In this document: positions 37,783 through 46,941 of the stretch, piece by piece
Position numbering within the stretch: position 1 is the stretch's first letter
Layout of the letters: every line of letters starts with the position of its first letter
Source of the DNA: Dechloromonas sp.
GTDB taxonomy: Bacteria; Pseudomonadota; Gammaproteobacteria; Burkholderiales; Rhodocyclaceae
Direction of reading: 5' to 3'
DNA length: 56,124 nt
Assembly (NCBI GenBank): GCA_028689015.1
Contig: JAQTXC010000014.1
Span: 1-56,124, forward strand
Made by a program: the position numbers and the translations under genes
Notes under the pieces: generated by a model
Seen by the model: only the letters and a program-made list of their open reading frames with translations
What the model was told of the DNA's origin: nothing
Database searches by the model: none

Positions 37783-39387
37783 ATGCTTCGCTTGCCGCTG
37801 ATGATTGTTGGTCTTAGCCTTTGTCTCGGCGCCTGCGCAACGGGAACAGTGACGCATCGCTCGGCCGGTCACCTGACACACGCCAACAGATCGTACGCCA
37901 GCCCCATTCCCGAGATCGTGACCAGCGAACCGGCCAAGCCAAGTGCCGCCGAACAGCGTCGCCAGGATCGTTTCAGCGTCACCGTGCACCAGGTCCCGGT
38001 TCGCGATCTGCTTTTTGCCCTGGCCCGCGACGCCGGCATTGATATCGACCTGGCTGCAGACATCGACGACAAAATCACGCTCAACGCACAGGAACAAACC
38101 CTACCCACCTTGCTACGACGGATTGCGCGACACAGCGAACTGAATATCGAAATCGACCAGCAAACCCTTGTTGTCAGTCGCGACCAGCCTCACACCCGGC
38201 ACTACCCGGTTGATTACGTCAATCTCGCCCGCCGGGTCAGTGGCAACATCGCCAGCAACATGCTGATTGGCCCGTCACCCAGCACCAGCAGCGACCCGGG
38301 CGCCGGCAATTTGTCAAACACCCGTATCGAAAGCAGCTCGCGGCACGATTTCTGGCAACGTATCGAGCGAGATCTGCAAGCGCTGACCGGTGCCCTGATC
38401 CCTCAACCGACCGACGAGCGGGACAAAGCCGTGCCGCCAGGCAGGCCTGTCGTGCTCACGGTCAACGCCGAAAGCGGCCTGATTTCCGTCCATGCCCGGG
38501 CCGCCCAGCATCGCCAGGTGCAGGACTACCTGGATCGCCTACTCGACGCCGCCCGGCGCCAGGTATTGATCGAAGCCACCATCGTCGAGGTCAGCCTGGC
38601 CGAGGGTCATGAACAAGGTATCGACTGGAGCAGCCTGCTCGCCGGCGGACTGTTCGAGTTCGCCGGCAATCCGCTCAAGAACACTGTCAACCTGCGCTAC
38701 ACCCGCGATGACAATCCCAAGGCATTGATCAGCCTGCTCGACAGTTTTGGCCACACCCGCGTTCTGTCCAGCCCCCGTCTGTCGGTGCTCAACAACCAGA
38801 CCGCCCTGCTCAAGGTCGTCGAAAACTACGTCTACTTCACCGTCAAGGCAGACACCACCAGCACCGCCAACGTCGGCACCACGGTAACCTACACCACCGT
38901 ACCCCAAACCGTTTCGGTCGGCCTAGTCATGGGGGTCACGGCACAAATCGCCGCCAACGACAGCGTCACGCTGAACATCCGCCCGACCATCACCAGCATC
39001 GGCCGTGAAGTCGCCGACCCCAACCCCGATCTGCGCAAGAACGGTATTGAAAATCTGGTCCCAATGATTCGCACACGGGAAATCGAATCGGTCCTGCGCG
39101 TCAATAATGGGCAGATCGCCGTTCTCGGTGGTCTGATGGAAGACCGTGTCGATTACCAGACGCAACGCCCCCCGGCTCTGGGCGAGATTCCCATGCTGGG
39201 CGAAGCACTCACCAATCGCAACAATCGCAGCCGAAAAACCGAACTGGTCATTTTCCTGCGTCCGGTAATCATCCATGACCCCAGCCTGCACGGCGACTAC
39301 GCCGCCCTGAGCGCCCACCTGCCTGATCACAGTTTTTTCGCGGCACCCGCACATGCCCGGCCTTTTGGCCACTTTGTGGGGCAATGA
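37783..39387 (+). CDS. mshL: Secretin, MshL-like
   Basis: A 534-residue outer-membrane secretin lipoprotein. The signal is RLPLMIVGLSLCLGAC with lipobox LGAC. Next come an STN-type domain (VRDLLFALARDAGIDIDLA) and a secretin N domain (about 220-270), then the beta-barrel domain with VLSSPRLSVLNNQTALLKV, SVGLVMGVTAQI and RTREIESVLRVNNGQIAVLGGLMED. The context and layout match MshL/PilQ, the channel for a type IV pilus. ATG 37783 is preferred over TTG 37768 because it gives a proper lipoprotein signal. First gene of the pilus operon. Confidence 0.93.
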   Translation: MLRLPLMIVGLSLCLGACATGTVTHRSAGHLTHANRSYASPIPEIVTSEPAKPSAAEQRRQDRFSVTVHQVPVRDLLFALARDAGIDIDLAADIDDKITLNAQEQTLPTLLRRIARHSELNIEIDQQTLVVSRDQPHTRHYPVDYVNLARRVSGNIASNMLIGPSPSTSSDPGAGNLSNTRIESSSRHDFWQRIERDLQALTGALIPQPTDERDKAVPPGRPVVLTVNAESGLISVHARAAQHRQVQDYLDRLLDAARRQVLIEATIVEVSLAEGHEQGIDWSSLLAGGLFEFAGNPLKNTVNLRYTRDDNPKALISLLDSFGHTRVLSSPRLSVLNNQTALLKVVENYVYFTVKADTTSTANVGTTVTYTTVPQTVSVGLVMGVTAQIAANDSVTLNIRPTITSIGREVADPNPDLRKNGIENLVPMIRTREIESVLRVNNGQIAVLGGLMEDRVDYQTQRPPALGEIPMLGEALTNRNNRSRKTELVIFLRPVIIHDPSLHGDYAALSAHLPDHSFFAAPAHARPFGHFVGQ

Positions 39388-39393
39388 AAACCC

Positions 39394-39876
39394 ATGCGCA
39401 AAAACGATCACAAGCCGCATATTTTCATCAGCCTGTGCCTGTGCGGCCTGCTCGGCACCACACAGGCCGGCGAACCGGAGCACAGCGCCGACCGCATTGC
39501 CATTCAGCGCCACGATTGGCTGGCGCCCAGCCTGACCGAACTCGCCGGCCAGCCACCACTCAATCAAATTGGCTTATTGCGCCAACTACAGACACAACAC
39601 CCCACCGACCCCCGCCTGCCCGCCTTGCTAGGCACCTTGCTGGCCCGGCAACAACGCTGGCCAGAAGCCCGCCAAGCCTTTGAAGACGCCCTGCAACTGC
39701 GCCCAGCAGACCCGGACACCCGCTACAACCTGGCGATTTGCCTGGAACACCTCGGGCGACAGGACGAAGCGATCCAGCGTTACCAGCAAGCGCTGCGTCT
39801 GGCCGGCCAATCACCGTTCCGCTTTGAGCAGGCGCAAGTCTGGCAACGCCTGAATGAATTGGCGGCAATACCATGA
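39394..39876 (+). CDS. TPR protein of the MSHA-like operon
   Basis: A 160-residue exported protein with signal peptide (HIFISLCLCGLLGTTQA) and two to three tetratricopeptide repeats in the second half (ALLGTLLARQQRWPEARQAFEDALQLRPADP, YNLAICLEHLGRQDEAIQRYQQAL would be consecutive units). MSHA operons carry a TPR protein, MshN, between secretin and ATPase, so this is its positional equivalent though much shorter. The stop overlaps the mshE ATG. Confidence 0.8.
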   Translation: MRKNDHKPHIFISLCLCGLLGTTQAGEPEHSADRIAIQRHDWLAPSLTELAGQPPLNQIGLLRQLQTQHPTDPRLPALLGTLLARQQRWPEARQAFEDALQLRPADPDTRYNLAICLEHLGRQDEAIQRYQQALRLAGQSPFRFEQAQVWQRLNELAAIP

Positions 39877-41555
39877 ACCTCACCCCACCTCGCCCCCAGC
39901 GTCTCGGCGAACGCCTGCTGGCCAACCAGCACATCGACCGCGACCAACTGCGGATTGCCTTGCTTGAGCAGCAACAAACACGACAGCGCCTTGGGCAAAC
40001 ACTGGTTCAGCTCGGTTTTATGGACGAAGCCACGCTGCTCGACCACCTGGCTGAGACACTACCTTGTCCTCGAGCACAACTCGACGCCTCGATTCCTAGC
40101 GCCCAGGCCCTGGCCCTGTGCCCGGTCGAACAAGCACGCCTGCATCGCCTTCTCCCCCTCGTCCTCGACGCGGCCCGCCAGACACTCGTCGTCGCCATGG
40201 TTGACGTCAACGACCCGGCCGCCCTGAGCTATTTGCGTCATCGCCTGTCACCAGGCAGCCGGATCGAAGCACAACTGGCGGGGGAGGGCGAAATTGAAAC
40301 CGCCATTGATCGCCACTACGGCCATGCCCTGGCGATCGACCGCCTGCTACTGGCCTGCGAACCCCCCGGAGCAAGCGGCAACTGGCCAGACAGTAGCCGA
40401 CAGGCCTCAGCGATCCAAGTGGTCGATGCCCTGCTCAGCGATGCCGTCAAATGCAACGCCTCCGATATTCATTTCGAACCGGAAAGCACCAGCCTGCGTA
40501 TCCGTTACCGTATCGACGGCCGTTTGCAATCCATCCGCACCTTGCACCGCACGCTCTGGCCCGCCTTATGCGGTCGACTGAAGGTACTGGCCGGTATGAA
40601 CATTGCAGAACAACGACTGCCCCAGGATGGCCATCTGCAGCAAAAAATCGCCGGTCGACAAATCGATTTTCGAGCCGCCACCCACCCCACCCTGCATGGC
40701 GAAAACCTGGTGCTGCGCATCCTGGACCGGCAAAAAGGCATCTTGCCACTCCCCGCCCTCGGCCTGTCACCGCACCAGACTGGCCAACTGGAACAAATGC
40801 TCACTCGGCCACAAGGACTCTTGTTGATCACCGGCCCCACCGGTAGCGGCAAAACCACCACGCTTTACTCACTGCTCGGCACGCTGGACAGCAGCGCCAG
40901 TCACATCATGACGCTGGAAGACCCTGTCGAATACCCATTACCCCACCTGCGCCAGACGTCGCTCAATGAAACCGCGAAAATGGGTTTCGCCGACGGCATC
41001 CGCTCCATGCTGCGTCAGGACCCCGACGTCATGCTGATTGGCGAAATACGCGATGACGAGACTGCCGCCATGGCCATCCGCGCGGCAACCACCGGCCATC
41101 AGGTGTTTTCGACCCTGCACGCCCACAGCGCGATAGGCGCTTTTGCCCGGCTGGCCGATCTCGGCATTTCCAGCCGTCGGCTGAGCGACAACCTGATCGG
41201 CATCGTCGCCCAACGCCTGGTCCGGCGACTGTGCCCACAATGCAGCCAGACCCGGGCCAGTACGCCACAGGAACGCCAGCAATGGAACTTGCCAGAACAG
41301 ATCCCACAGGCCGTCGGCTGCCCGGCCTGCCATGGCCTGGGCTATCGCGGTCGACTGCCCTTACTTGAAATTTTGCGCATCACGCCAACTATCGACCGAC
41401 TGCTGGCTGATCACGCCAGCAGCGCTCAGTTATTGGCCGAAGCCCGTCTGAGCGGCTTCAGCAATCTGTCGGCAGCAGCACTCGACGCTGTTTGCGGTGG
41501 CCAGACCAGCTTGGAAGAAGCCGGCCGCGTCGTCGATCTCGGCGGAGGCGACTAA
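39873..41555 (+). CDS. mshE: MshE-type pilus assembly ATPase
   Basis: A 560-residue motor ATPase. The N-terminal MshEN domain carries two copies of the c-di-GMP-binding pattern, RLGERLL at 10-16 and RLGQTLV at 39-45, each followed by the Leu-rich helix of the motif. The motor has ASDIHFEP (196-203), Walker A GPTGSGKTT (321-329), Walker B DPDVMLIGEIRD (383-394), His box TGHQVFSTLHAH and the zinc cysteines CPQC (454-457) and CPAC (483-486). MshE drives pilus extension and in Vibrio is activated by c-di-GMP, which fits the c-di-GMP phosphodiesterases in this window. Confidence 0.95.
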   Translation: MNLTPPRPQRLGERLLANQHIDRDQLRIALLEQQQTRQRLGQTLVQLGFMDEATLLDHLAETLPCPRAQLDASIPSAQALALCPVEQARLHRLLPLVLDAARQTLVVAMVDVNDPAALSYLRHRLSPGSRIEAQLAGEGEIETAIDRHYGHALAIDRLLLACEPPGASGNWPDSSRQASAIQVVDALLSDAVKCNASDIHFEPESTSLRIRYRIDGRLQSIRTLHRTLWPALCGRLKVLAGMNIAEQRLPQDGHLQQKIAGRQIDFRAATHPTLHGENLVLRILDRQKGILPLPALGLSPHQTGQLEQMLTRPQGLLLITGPTGSGKTTTLYSLLGTLDSSASHIMTLEDPVEYPLPHLRQTSLNETAKMGFADGIRSMLRQDPDVMLIGEIRDDETAAMAIRAATTGHQVFSTLHAHSAIGAFARLADLGISSRRLSDNLIGIVAQRLVRRLCPQCSQTRASTPQERQQWNLPEQIPQAVGCPACHGLGYRGRLPLLEILRITPTIDRLLADHASSAQLLAEARLSGFSNLSAAALDAVCGGQTSLEEAGRVVDLGGGD

Positions 41556-41558
41556 GCC

Positions 41559-42746
41559 ATGTGGTTCAATTACAAAGCAATTGGCGCTGACCAGCAAATC
41601 GTGCACGGTCAACGGCAAGCCACCGACCAAAATGCCCTGGCCGCGGCCTTGTCCGACAACGATCAGGTCCTGCTGGCCGCACACCGCACATGGTGGCCAA
41701 AAAGTCCGAAAAAACTCGGTCGACCGCAAGTGACTGATTTTTGCTTTCAACTGACGCAACTGCTCAGCGCCGGCATTCCTCTGCTCTCCGCCCTCGATGA
41801 TCTGGCGCACGGCCTGGACCACGCCCTCGGCCGGCAGCTCGCCGCACGCCTGGCCGAGCGCGTCAGACAAGGCCAACCCTTATCCGAGGCGCTGACCAGC
41901 GAAGCCCATCAATTTGATGGCATTTTCATCGGTCTGGTCCGGGCCGGTGAGGACAGCGGCCAACTACCCGTCCTGCTCGACCGCCTGCATCAGTCGCTCA
42001 GCCGCCAGGACGCCCTGCTGGCACAAACCCGCCGCCTACTGCTCACCCCCTTGATCGCTGGCACCGTCGTCGGTCTGGCTAGCCTCTTCCTGTTACTGTT
42101 TTTGGTACCGCAAATCCGGACCTTCCTCAACGACAGTGGCCAACCCCTGCCCTGGATGACGCACGCGCTCTTTCTGGTCGCTGACACCCTGGCCATGCCC
42201 CAAGCCTGGCTAGGCGAACTGCTCATCGTCAGCCTGGCCGTCACCGCCGGGCAACGCCACCCCTGGAGCCGCGCCCACCTCGATTACTGGAGCATGCGCC
42301 TACCCGGCATTGGCCCCCTGCGCATGAAAGCAATCAGCGCCCGCCTGGCCGACACATTCGCCTTGCTGTACGGTGCGGGCATCCCGGTCATCGATGTGCT
42401 ACAGCGCTTGCGCGACCTGGCCGGCAGCCAGCAAGTTGCGCTTGCCCTGGATGGTATCCGCCAGGCCGTCGAAAGCGGCCAGCCCTTGTCGCGGGCCTTC
42501 GCCCATAGCCGACTGTTTCCACCACTGCTGGTCCGCATGCTGCAAATTGGCGAGCAAACCGGGCAACTGGACCGCTCCCTTGCCAATCTAGCCGAACTAC
42601 AGCGCCGCGAACTCGACCTGGCGCTGGAGCGACTGCAAACCCTGATCGAACCAGCGATGACCGTCAGCCTCGGCTTGCTGTTGGGCTGGATCATGCTCGC
42701 CCTGCTGCAGCCGATTTATAGCCTGATCGGCCAATTTCAGCCATGA
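41559..42746 (+). CDS. mshG: GspF/PilC-type platform protein, MshG
   Basis: A 395-residue inner-membrane platform protein with two GspF domains (FCFQLTQLLSAGIPLLSALDDL and FALLYGAGIPVIDVLQRLRD) and three membrane helices (about 165-190, 215-235 and 365-390). It holds the ATPase and pseudopilus together. It begins MWFNYKAIG three bases after mshE ends. Confidence 0.94.
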   Translation: MWFNYKAIGADQQIVHGQRQATDQNALAAALSDNDQVLLAAHRTWWPKSPKKLGRPQVTDFCFQLTQLLSAGIPLLSALDDLAHGLDHALGRQLAARLAERVRQGQPLSEALTSEAHQFDGIFIGLVRAGEDSGQLPVLLDRLHQSLSRQDALLAQTRRLLLTPLIAGTVVGLASLFLLLFLVPQIRTFLNDSGQPLPWMTHALFLVADTLAMPQAWLGELLIVSLAVTAGQRHPWSRAHLDYWSMRLPGIGPLRMKAISARLADTFALLYGAGIPVIDVLQRLRDLAGSQQVALALDGIRQAVESGQPLSRAFAHSRLFPPLLVRMLQIGEQTGQLDRSLANLAELQRRELDLALERLQTLIEPAMTVSLGLLLGWIMLALLQPIYSLIGQFQP

Positions 42747-42753
42747 GTCCGCG

Positions 42754-44085
42754 ATGAGTTCCGCCGTCATTCTGCTCATTGATACCGAAGGTTTGCATGT
42801 TTGGCGACCGGAAGACCGGCCGCCGCTGGCCCACAGCCACTTCCGAACCGACGCGAACGGACAACAAGCTTTCCGCGCATTTCTCGGGAAAAACCCCCAC
42901 GCAGCCTACACGTTAGTCATCAACCTGCCCGGCGAGCGCTATCTGAGCGAAAGCATCCCCCATCTGCGCGGCCAGGAGCGACAACGCCTGCAAAGCGACC
43001 GCCTGCAGCGTCACTTTCCGGACAGCCGCTGGCGCTGCGCCCATCTACTTAGCCACGGTCGCACCGACAGCGCACAATTATTGCTGATGAGTCTGGACGA
43101 GTCGCCGGCCATCAGCCTCTGGCTCCAGTTATTGCAGCGCCGACGCAGCGCCCTGCTGGCCATTCATAGTCTGGCGCAATGCGGGCCGCCCCTGGTGCAC
43201 CAGCACGCCCCGCACGAAGATGCTGTCTTGCTGCTGGCGCGCTACGGCGACACCCTGCGCCTCAGCTGGCTGGCTAACGGTGAGCTCATCGCCTCCAGCC
43301 TGCAAACACTCCCCGCCAGCACCGATCTAGCCGCACATTGCCGACACTTCCTGCAGCAATTATCCGGCGACGCACCGTGGCCACCGCCCTACGTTCTGGC
43401 GCTGGCCATTGACCCGCCAGAGGACGGTACCTGGGGTGCCTGGCAGCCCATTGAGACAGCTGACGATGCCACCCTTTCCAGCCTGAACGCCCTGCGCCGG
43501 CACCCGCCACGCGAACAATTTGCCCCCCTGAGCGAGCGCCAACACGGCCAACGCTATCGACGCGGCCAGCGACTCGAACAAGGCTGCTGGGCCGCAGCCC
43601 TCCTTGCCCTGCTGGCCTGCGGTGGACTGCTGACCGATCGCCAGGCGCAGCACGAAAAACTGATCCAGACCCTCGCCCAGCAACAGGAAAGTAGACAACA
43701 ACTTGCGGCACTAGACGCCGAAATCTCGACTTTGCCGCTCGCACCGGCCCCTCTGCAACGTCTGATCGACGGCTATACCCACCTGCGCTCGGCACAGCCA
43801 CGCCTGCGGGAAGGATTGCAAACACTGAGCCTGGCACTCGACGACAACCCCGCCATCACCTTGAATGCCCTTGGCTGGGACTACCTGCCCGCCACCCCCC
43901 AAACCATCCGACTACATATCGAGGCCCACTTTTCAGACCGGCAGATGACCGAGATAGCGGCCCATTTCCAGCGCCTGACCCGGCAACTCGCCAGCCATGG
44001 TGAACTCGAAATCGTCAGCAATCCTTGGCAAACCACGGCACCCGGGCACTTCATTCTTCGCCTGGTTTTACGGTCGACCGCATGA
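42754..44085 (+). CDS. Pilus assembly protein with cytoplasmic actin-like part and membrane helix (MshI/GspL-like)
   Basis: A 443-residue protein. The first 270 residues look like the cytoplasmic domain of PilM/GspL-type proteins (AVILLIDTEGLHVWR, LLLARYGDTLRLSWL). A single membrane helix follows (CWAAALLALLACGGLLT, about 283-299), then a periplasmic part with a coiled-coil start (QQQESRQQLAALDAEI) and a ferredoxin-like PilN/GspL end. This corresponds by position and layout to MshI or a fused PilM-PilN. The sequence is too diverged for a firm name. The last codons contain the recurring GGTCGACC word, and the stop overlaps the next ATG. Confidence 0.7.
   Translation: MSSAVILLIDTEGLHVWRPEDRPPLAHSHFRTDANGQQAFRAFLGKNPHAAYTLVINLPGERYLSESIPHLRGQERQRLQSDRLQRHFPDSRWRCAHLLSHGRTDSAQLLLMSLDESPAISLWLQLLQRRRSALLAIHSLAQCGPPLVHQHAPHEDAVLLLARYGDTLRLSWLANGELIASSLQTLPASTDLAAHCRHFLQQLSGDAPWPPPYVLALAIDPPEDGTWGAWQPIETADDATLSSLNALRRHPPREQFAPLSERQHGQRYRRGQRLEQGCWAAALLALLACGGLLTDRQAQHEKLIQTLAQQQESRQQLAALDAEISTLPLAPAPLQRLIDGYTHLRSAQPRLREGLQTLSLALDDNPAITLNALGWDYLPATPQTIRLHIEAHFSDRQMTEIAAHFQRLTRQLASHGELEIVSNPWQTTAPGHFILRLVLRSTA
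44070..44081. repeat. ACGGTCGACCGC, reverse-complement copy of the recurrent word
   Basis: Exact reverse complement of GCGGTCGACCGT, directly abutting the ATG of the next pilus gene (44082). It encodes part of the upstream gene's C-terminus. Confidence 0.6.
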
Positions 44086-44669
44086 ACCGCAGAATTTTCC
44101 GACAACTGGCGGCCTGGACACAGGACTTGCAACGCCCGCTCCGTCACCTGTTACTCAGCCTCCTGCTCGGCAGCGCTGCGGTTCTGACCTGCCAGCAGGC
44201 CAAGCAACACGTCGCTGACGCGCTTGCTACTGAAACACGACAGCAACAACACCTAGCCGCCAAACTCGCCGAGCAACGGACGCGCTTGGCACGCCTCAAG
44301 GAAGCAGGGCCGCTGATAGCCCGCTTTATCGAGACGCCAACAATCGATCGAACCCCCTCCGCACTGGCCGAGCATCTCCAATCAGCCTGGCCCGGCGCCA
44401 ATGCCCCCCGCCAGGCAATGGAACAGTTAGACGCCCGCACCCAACTGCTCGACTTGCCCGACGGCTGGCGACAACAGCACCTGGCACTGACCTTACAACC
44501 CTGGCATGCCGAACAACTCCTGCATTTCGCCGACGGTCTGGCCAGCCTGGCAGGTGGTTTCGGACGCCTCAATCACTGCGACATTCGCCGCCCAGACGGC
44601 CCGGGCACCCCCTTGCACGCCCGCTGCCACATCGCTTGGTTAAGCTTTGAAGTGGAGCCCGCACCATGA
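44082..44669 (+). CDS. PilO/GspM-like pilus assembly protein (MshJ position)
   Basis: A 195-residue protein with an N-terminal cytoplasmic segment, one membrane helix (LRHLLLSLLLGSAAVLTC), a coiled coil (TRQQQHLAAKLAEQRTRLARL) and a small periplasmic domain. The layout is that of GspM/PilO/MshJ. ATG 44082 overlaps the preceding stop as ATGA; an in-frame start at 44025 lies in the upstream gene. Confidence 0.72.
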   Translation: MNRRIFRQLAAWTQDLQRPLRHLLLSLLLGSAAVLTCQQAKQHVADALATETRQQQHLAAKLAEQRTRLARLKEAGPLIARFIETPTIDRTPSALAEHLQSAWPGANAPRQAMEQLDARTQLLDLPDGWRQQHLALTLQPWHAEQLLHFADGLASLAGGFGRLNHCDIRRPDGPGTPLHARCHIAWLSFEVEPAP

Positions 44670-44995
44670 AGCGTCCGCGCCGCTGGCTGGTACTGTTCTG
44701 CTGCCTGATGCAGCCAGCCCTGGCCGCTCCGCTGGGCCGGCTTTTTTTCACGGCCGAAGAACGACGGGTGATCGAACAACAACAGCCAGCGCGCGACAGC
44801 GCATCACTCGAACTGAACGGCCGCATCCGCTACCCCAATGGCCGTCTTGAATACTGGTTGAACGGCCAGCCGACCTCCCGCCCCGCCTCTCACCACCTGG
44901 CAGTCGGTGACCGCCTGCAGCCCGCCAGCCACACCCGCCAGCCTTTGCTCGGCGACGGCAAAATTCTTTATCAGCCAGGCGGCCCGCAACCATGA
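44666..44995 (+). CDS. Small exported pilus protein (MshK-like)
   Basis: A 109-residue protein with a signal peptide (WLVLFCCLMQPALAA) followed by PLGRLFFTAEERRVIEQQQ, a motif shared by many small proteins of pilus and type II secretion operons (MshK/GspB/PilP surroundings), then a short beta-rich region (LELNGRIRYPNGRLEYWLNG). It overlaps both neighbours by ATGA and probably bridges inner and outer membrane parts. Confidence 0.7.
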   Translation: MKRPRRWLVLFCCLMQPALAAPLGRLFFTAEERRVIEQQQPARDSASLELNGRIRYPNGRLEYWLNGQPTSRPASHHLAVGDRLQPASHTRQPLLGDGKILYQPGGPQP

Positions 44996-46941
44996 TGCTT
45001 CGTTCCTGCCAGTCCGGCGGCTCGCTACTTCCCGCCCTGCTACTACTCAGCCTGCTCAGCCTGGCGTACGGCAACTACCGCCACGTGCTGGCCGGCGGGC
45101 TCAACGCCGAAACCCAAGCCGCTCATCGCCTACAGCAAGCGGCGGAAGCTCTGCTGGCCCGGGCGGCCAATGACGACAACCGCCCCGGCAGCTTGCCCTG
45201 CCCCGACTTGCTTACCAATAACAGCGCCATGGGCAATCTCCCGGGTGACGGCAAGGCCGACTTGCTCACCCGCAACCAGTGCCCCACCCCGCTGGGCCTG
45301 CTGCCCTGGGCCACGCTGGCCCTGCCGATCCCCCATGATCCGCAAGGCAATACGCTGTGGTACATGCTCGCCCCCGGCCTGACCGACGATGACAGTAGCC
45401 AGCCGCTGCATGGCAATACCACGACCCGACTGCAATTCGATGCAGATCCCGAGGTCGCCGCCCTGCTCATCGCCCCAGGGCCACCGCAATCCGGACAACG
45501 ACGCCCGACTTTCGACCCCGCGCATTATCTTGAAGGGCAACTGTCCAGCACTAGCAATATCCACCATTACCAGCAACAAACCGGCAGCAACGACCGCATT
45601 CTGGCGATCTCCCGTCAAAGACTGCAGCACGCAGTGGGTCAGCGGGTAACACAGCAAGTCCGGCGCTGCCTGCAAGCACATGGCCACAATCGGGGCGCAT
45701 ACCCCTGGCCAGCGGCCCTTGGGGATGCCACAGCGCGCGGGGAAAGCCATCGCCTTTTCGGCCGACTACCACTCACCCAACCCAGCCCCGGGCTCGCTGA
45801 CGAAATCAGTCGTGCACACCAGCGACTCACCACTACTCGTCCGCCCGACCCAAGCAAGCTGGGCACCAACGACCAACTGGCCGCACTCGATGGCATCGAC
45901 GATGCACTGAGCTGGCACGACCAACTGTTTTACAACATCCGGCAAAGCACCCAGGCGATGAGCGATGCGGCCAGGTTCGCCGAAAGCAACCTAGCCAGCC
46001 TGTGGCTGGGCATCGAACAGGCCATTGCCAACAACCGCATTGCCCGCAGCGAAGGAAGCAACCTGCGCAGTCAAGGGCACAACACCCTGGCTGCCCTGAG
46101 CAGCCTGCTCGACGCCATTGACCGCCTGGGTTTCGATGCTCAGTCCTGGTCAGCAAGTGCTGGCGAAGGGCCGGCCAACACAACCGAAAACCGCAGCGGA
46201 CAGCAGTTACAAGCCATTCACTCCAGCTTCTCCGCGGCCCTCCAGTCCTTTGAACAACAGGATGGCGCCAATCCCCGCCCGCTGCAGCAAGCACTGGTTC
46301 CCTACGCCATGGCCCTGCAGACGACCACGGTCGACCTGCCCCACAACCTGGAAATCATCATCCAGCATGCGTTGAGCGCGAACAGTCAGGCCATCGAGGG
46401 ACAACAGCGCGTTGGCACCGCGAGGCTGTCCCTGAGCAACGCACAGAAAATCGTCCCGCAGCCACCCCCAAAATCAGGCACCAACACCGCAGCCCAGCAG
46501 GCCTGGACTGGCCTGAACAGCGATCTGGATGCCCTGCAAGTCGCCAACCGTCAGCAATTGCTGCTGGCACACGGCAGCGCGGCTCAAGCCTGGCCCATGA
46601 GTTGGGCCACGACACATTGCCGCTTCCTGTTCCCGAATACGGTGTCGTGGTGGCAGGCCAATCAATGGCACGACGACATTTTTTACCAGATTAGCCACCC
46701 GGATAGCGCCTTGACAGGCTCGTTACACAGCGACCATCACCGCGACCTGGCGTTGGTCGTCATCGCTGCCGGACCTCCGCTGCTCGGCCAGCAACGACCT
46801 TCCAGCGCCTTACATGACTACCTGGAAGGTGCGTTGGCCAACCCATCTCGGCAAGGTCCGGCCACCACCCCGGAAACCACACTGAACGCCTGCCCCGAAG
46901 CTGCGCACAACACCCACTGCAATGACCTGCTGGCCTTTTGA
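44992..46941 (+). CDS. Large PilX-like pilus protein with internal duplication
   Basis: A 649-residue protein. The N-terminus SGGSLLPALLLLSLLSLAYGNY resembles the GS-type leader of PilX/GspK/MshP minor pilins rather than the GFTLIE leader. The rest is periplasmic. Residues about 66-182 hold GSLPCPD, LGLLPWATLALP, LLIAPGPPQSGQRRP and HYLEGQL. A second, diverged set near the C-terminus holds WHDDIFYQISHPD, LVVIAAGPPLLGQQRP and HDYLEGAL. A helical linker (about 310-460) separates them. The next gene carries one copy of the same LPCP...LPW module on a classical prepilin. I do not recognise a named family; by context it is a tip or minor pilin-like subunit. Confidence 0.7.
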   Translation: MMLRSCQSGGSLLPALLLLSLLSLAYGNYRHVLAGGLNAETQAAHRLQQAAEALLARAANDDNRPGSLPCPDLLTNNSAMGNLPGDGKADLLTRNQCPTPLGLLPWATLALPIPHDPQGNTLWYMLAPGLTDDDSSQPLHGNTTTRLQFDADPEVAALLIAPGPPQSGQRRPTFDPAHYLEGQLSSTSNIHHYQQQTGSNDRILAISRQRLQHAVGQRVTQQVRRCLQAHGHNRGAYPWPAALGDATARGESHRLFGRLPLTQPSPGLADEISRAHQRLTTTRPPDPSKLGTNDQLAALDGIDDALSWHDQLFYNIRQSTQAMSDAARFAESNLASLWLGIEQAIANNRIARSEGSNLRSQGHNTLAALSSLLDAIDRLGFDAQSWSASAGEGPANTTENRSGQQLQAIHSSFSAALQSFEQQDGANPRPLQQALVPYAMALQTTTVDLPHNLEIIIQHALSANSQAIEGQQRVGTARLSLSNAQKIVPQPPPKSGTNTAAQQAWTGLNSDLDALQVANRQQLLLAHGSAAQAWPMSWATTHCRFLFPNTVSWWQANQWHDDIFYQISHPDSALTGSLHSDHHRDLALVVIAAGPPLLGQQRPSSALHDYLEGALANPSRQGPATTPETTLNACPEAAHNTHCNDLLAF

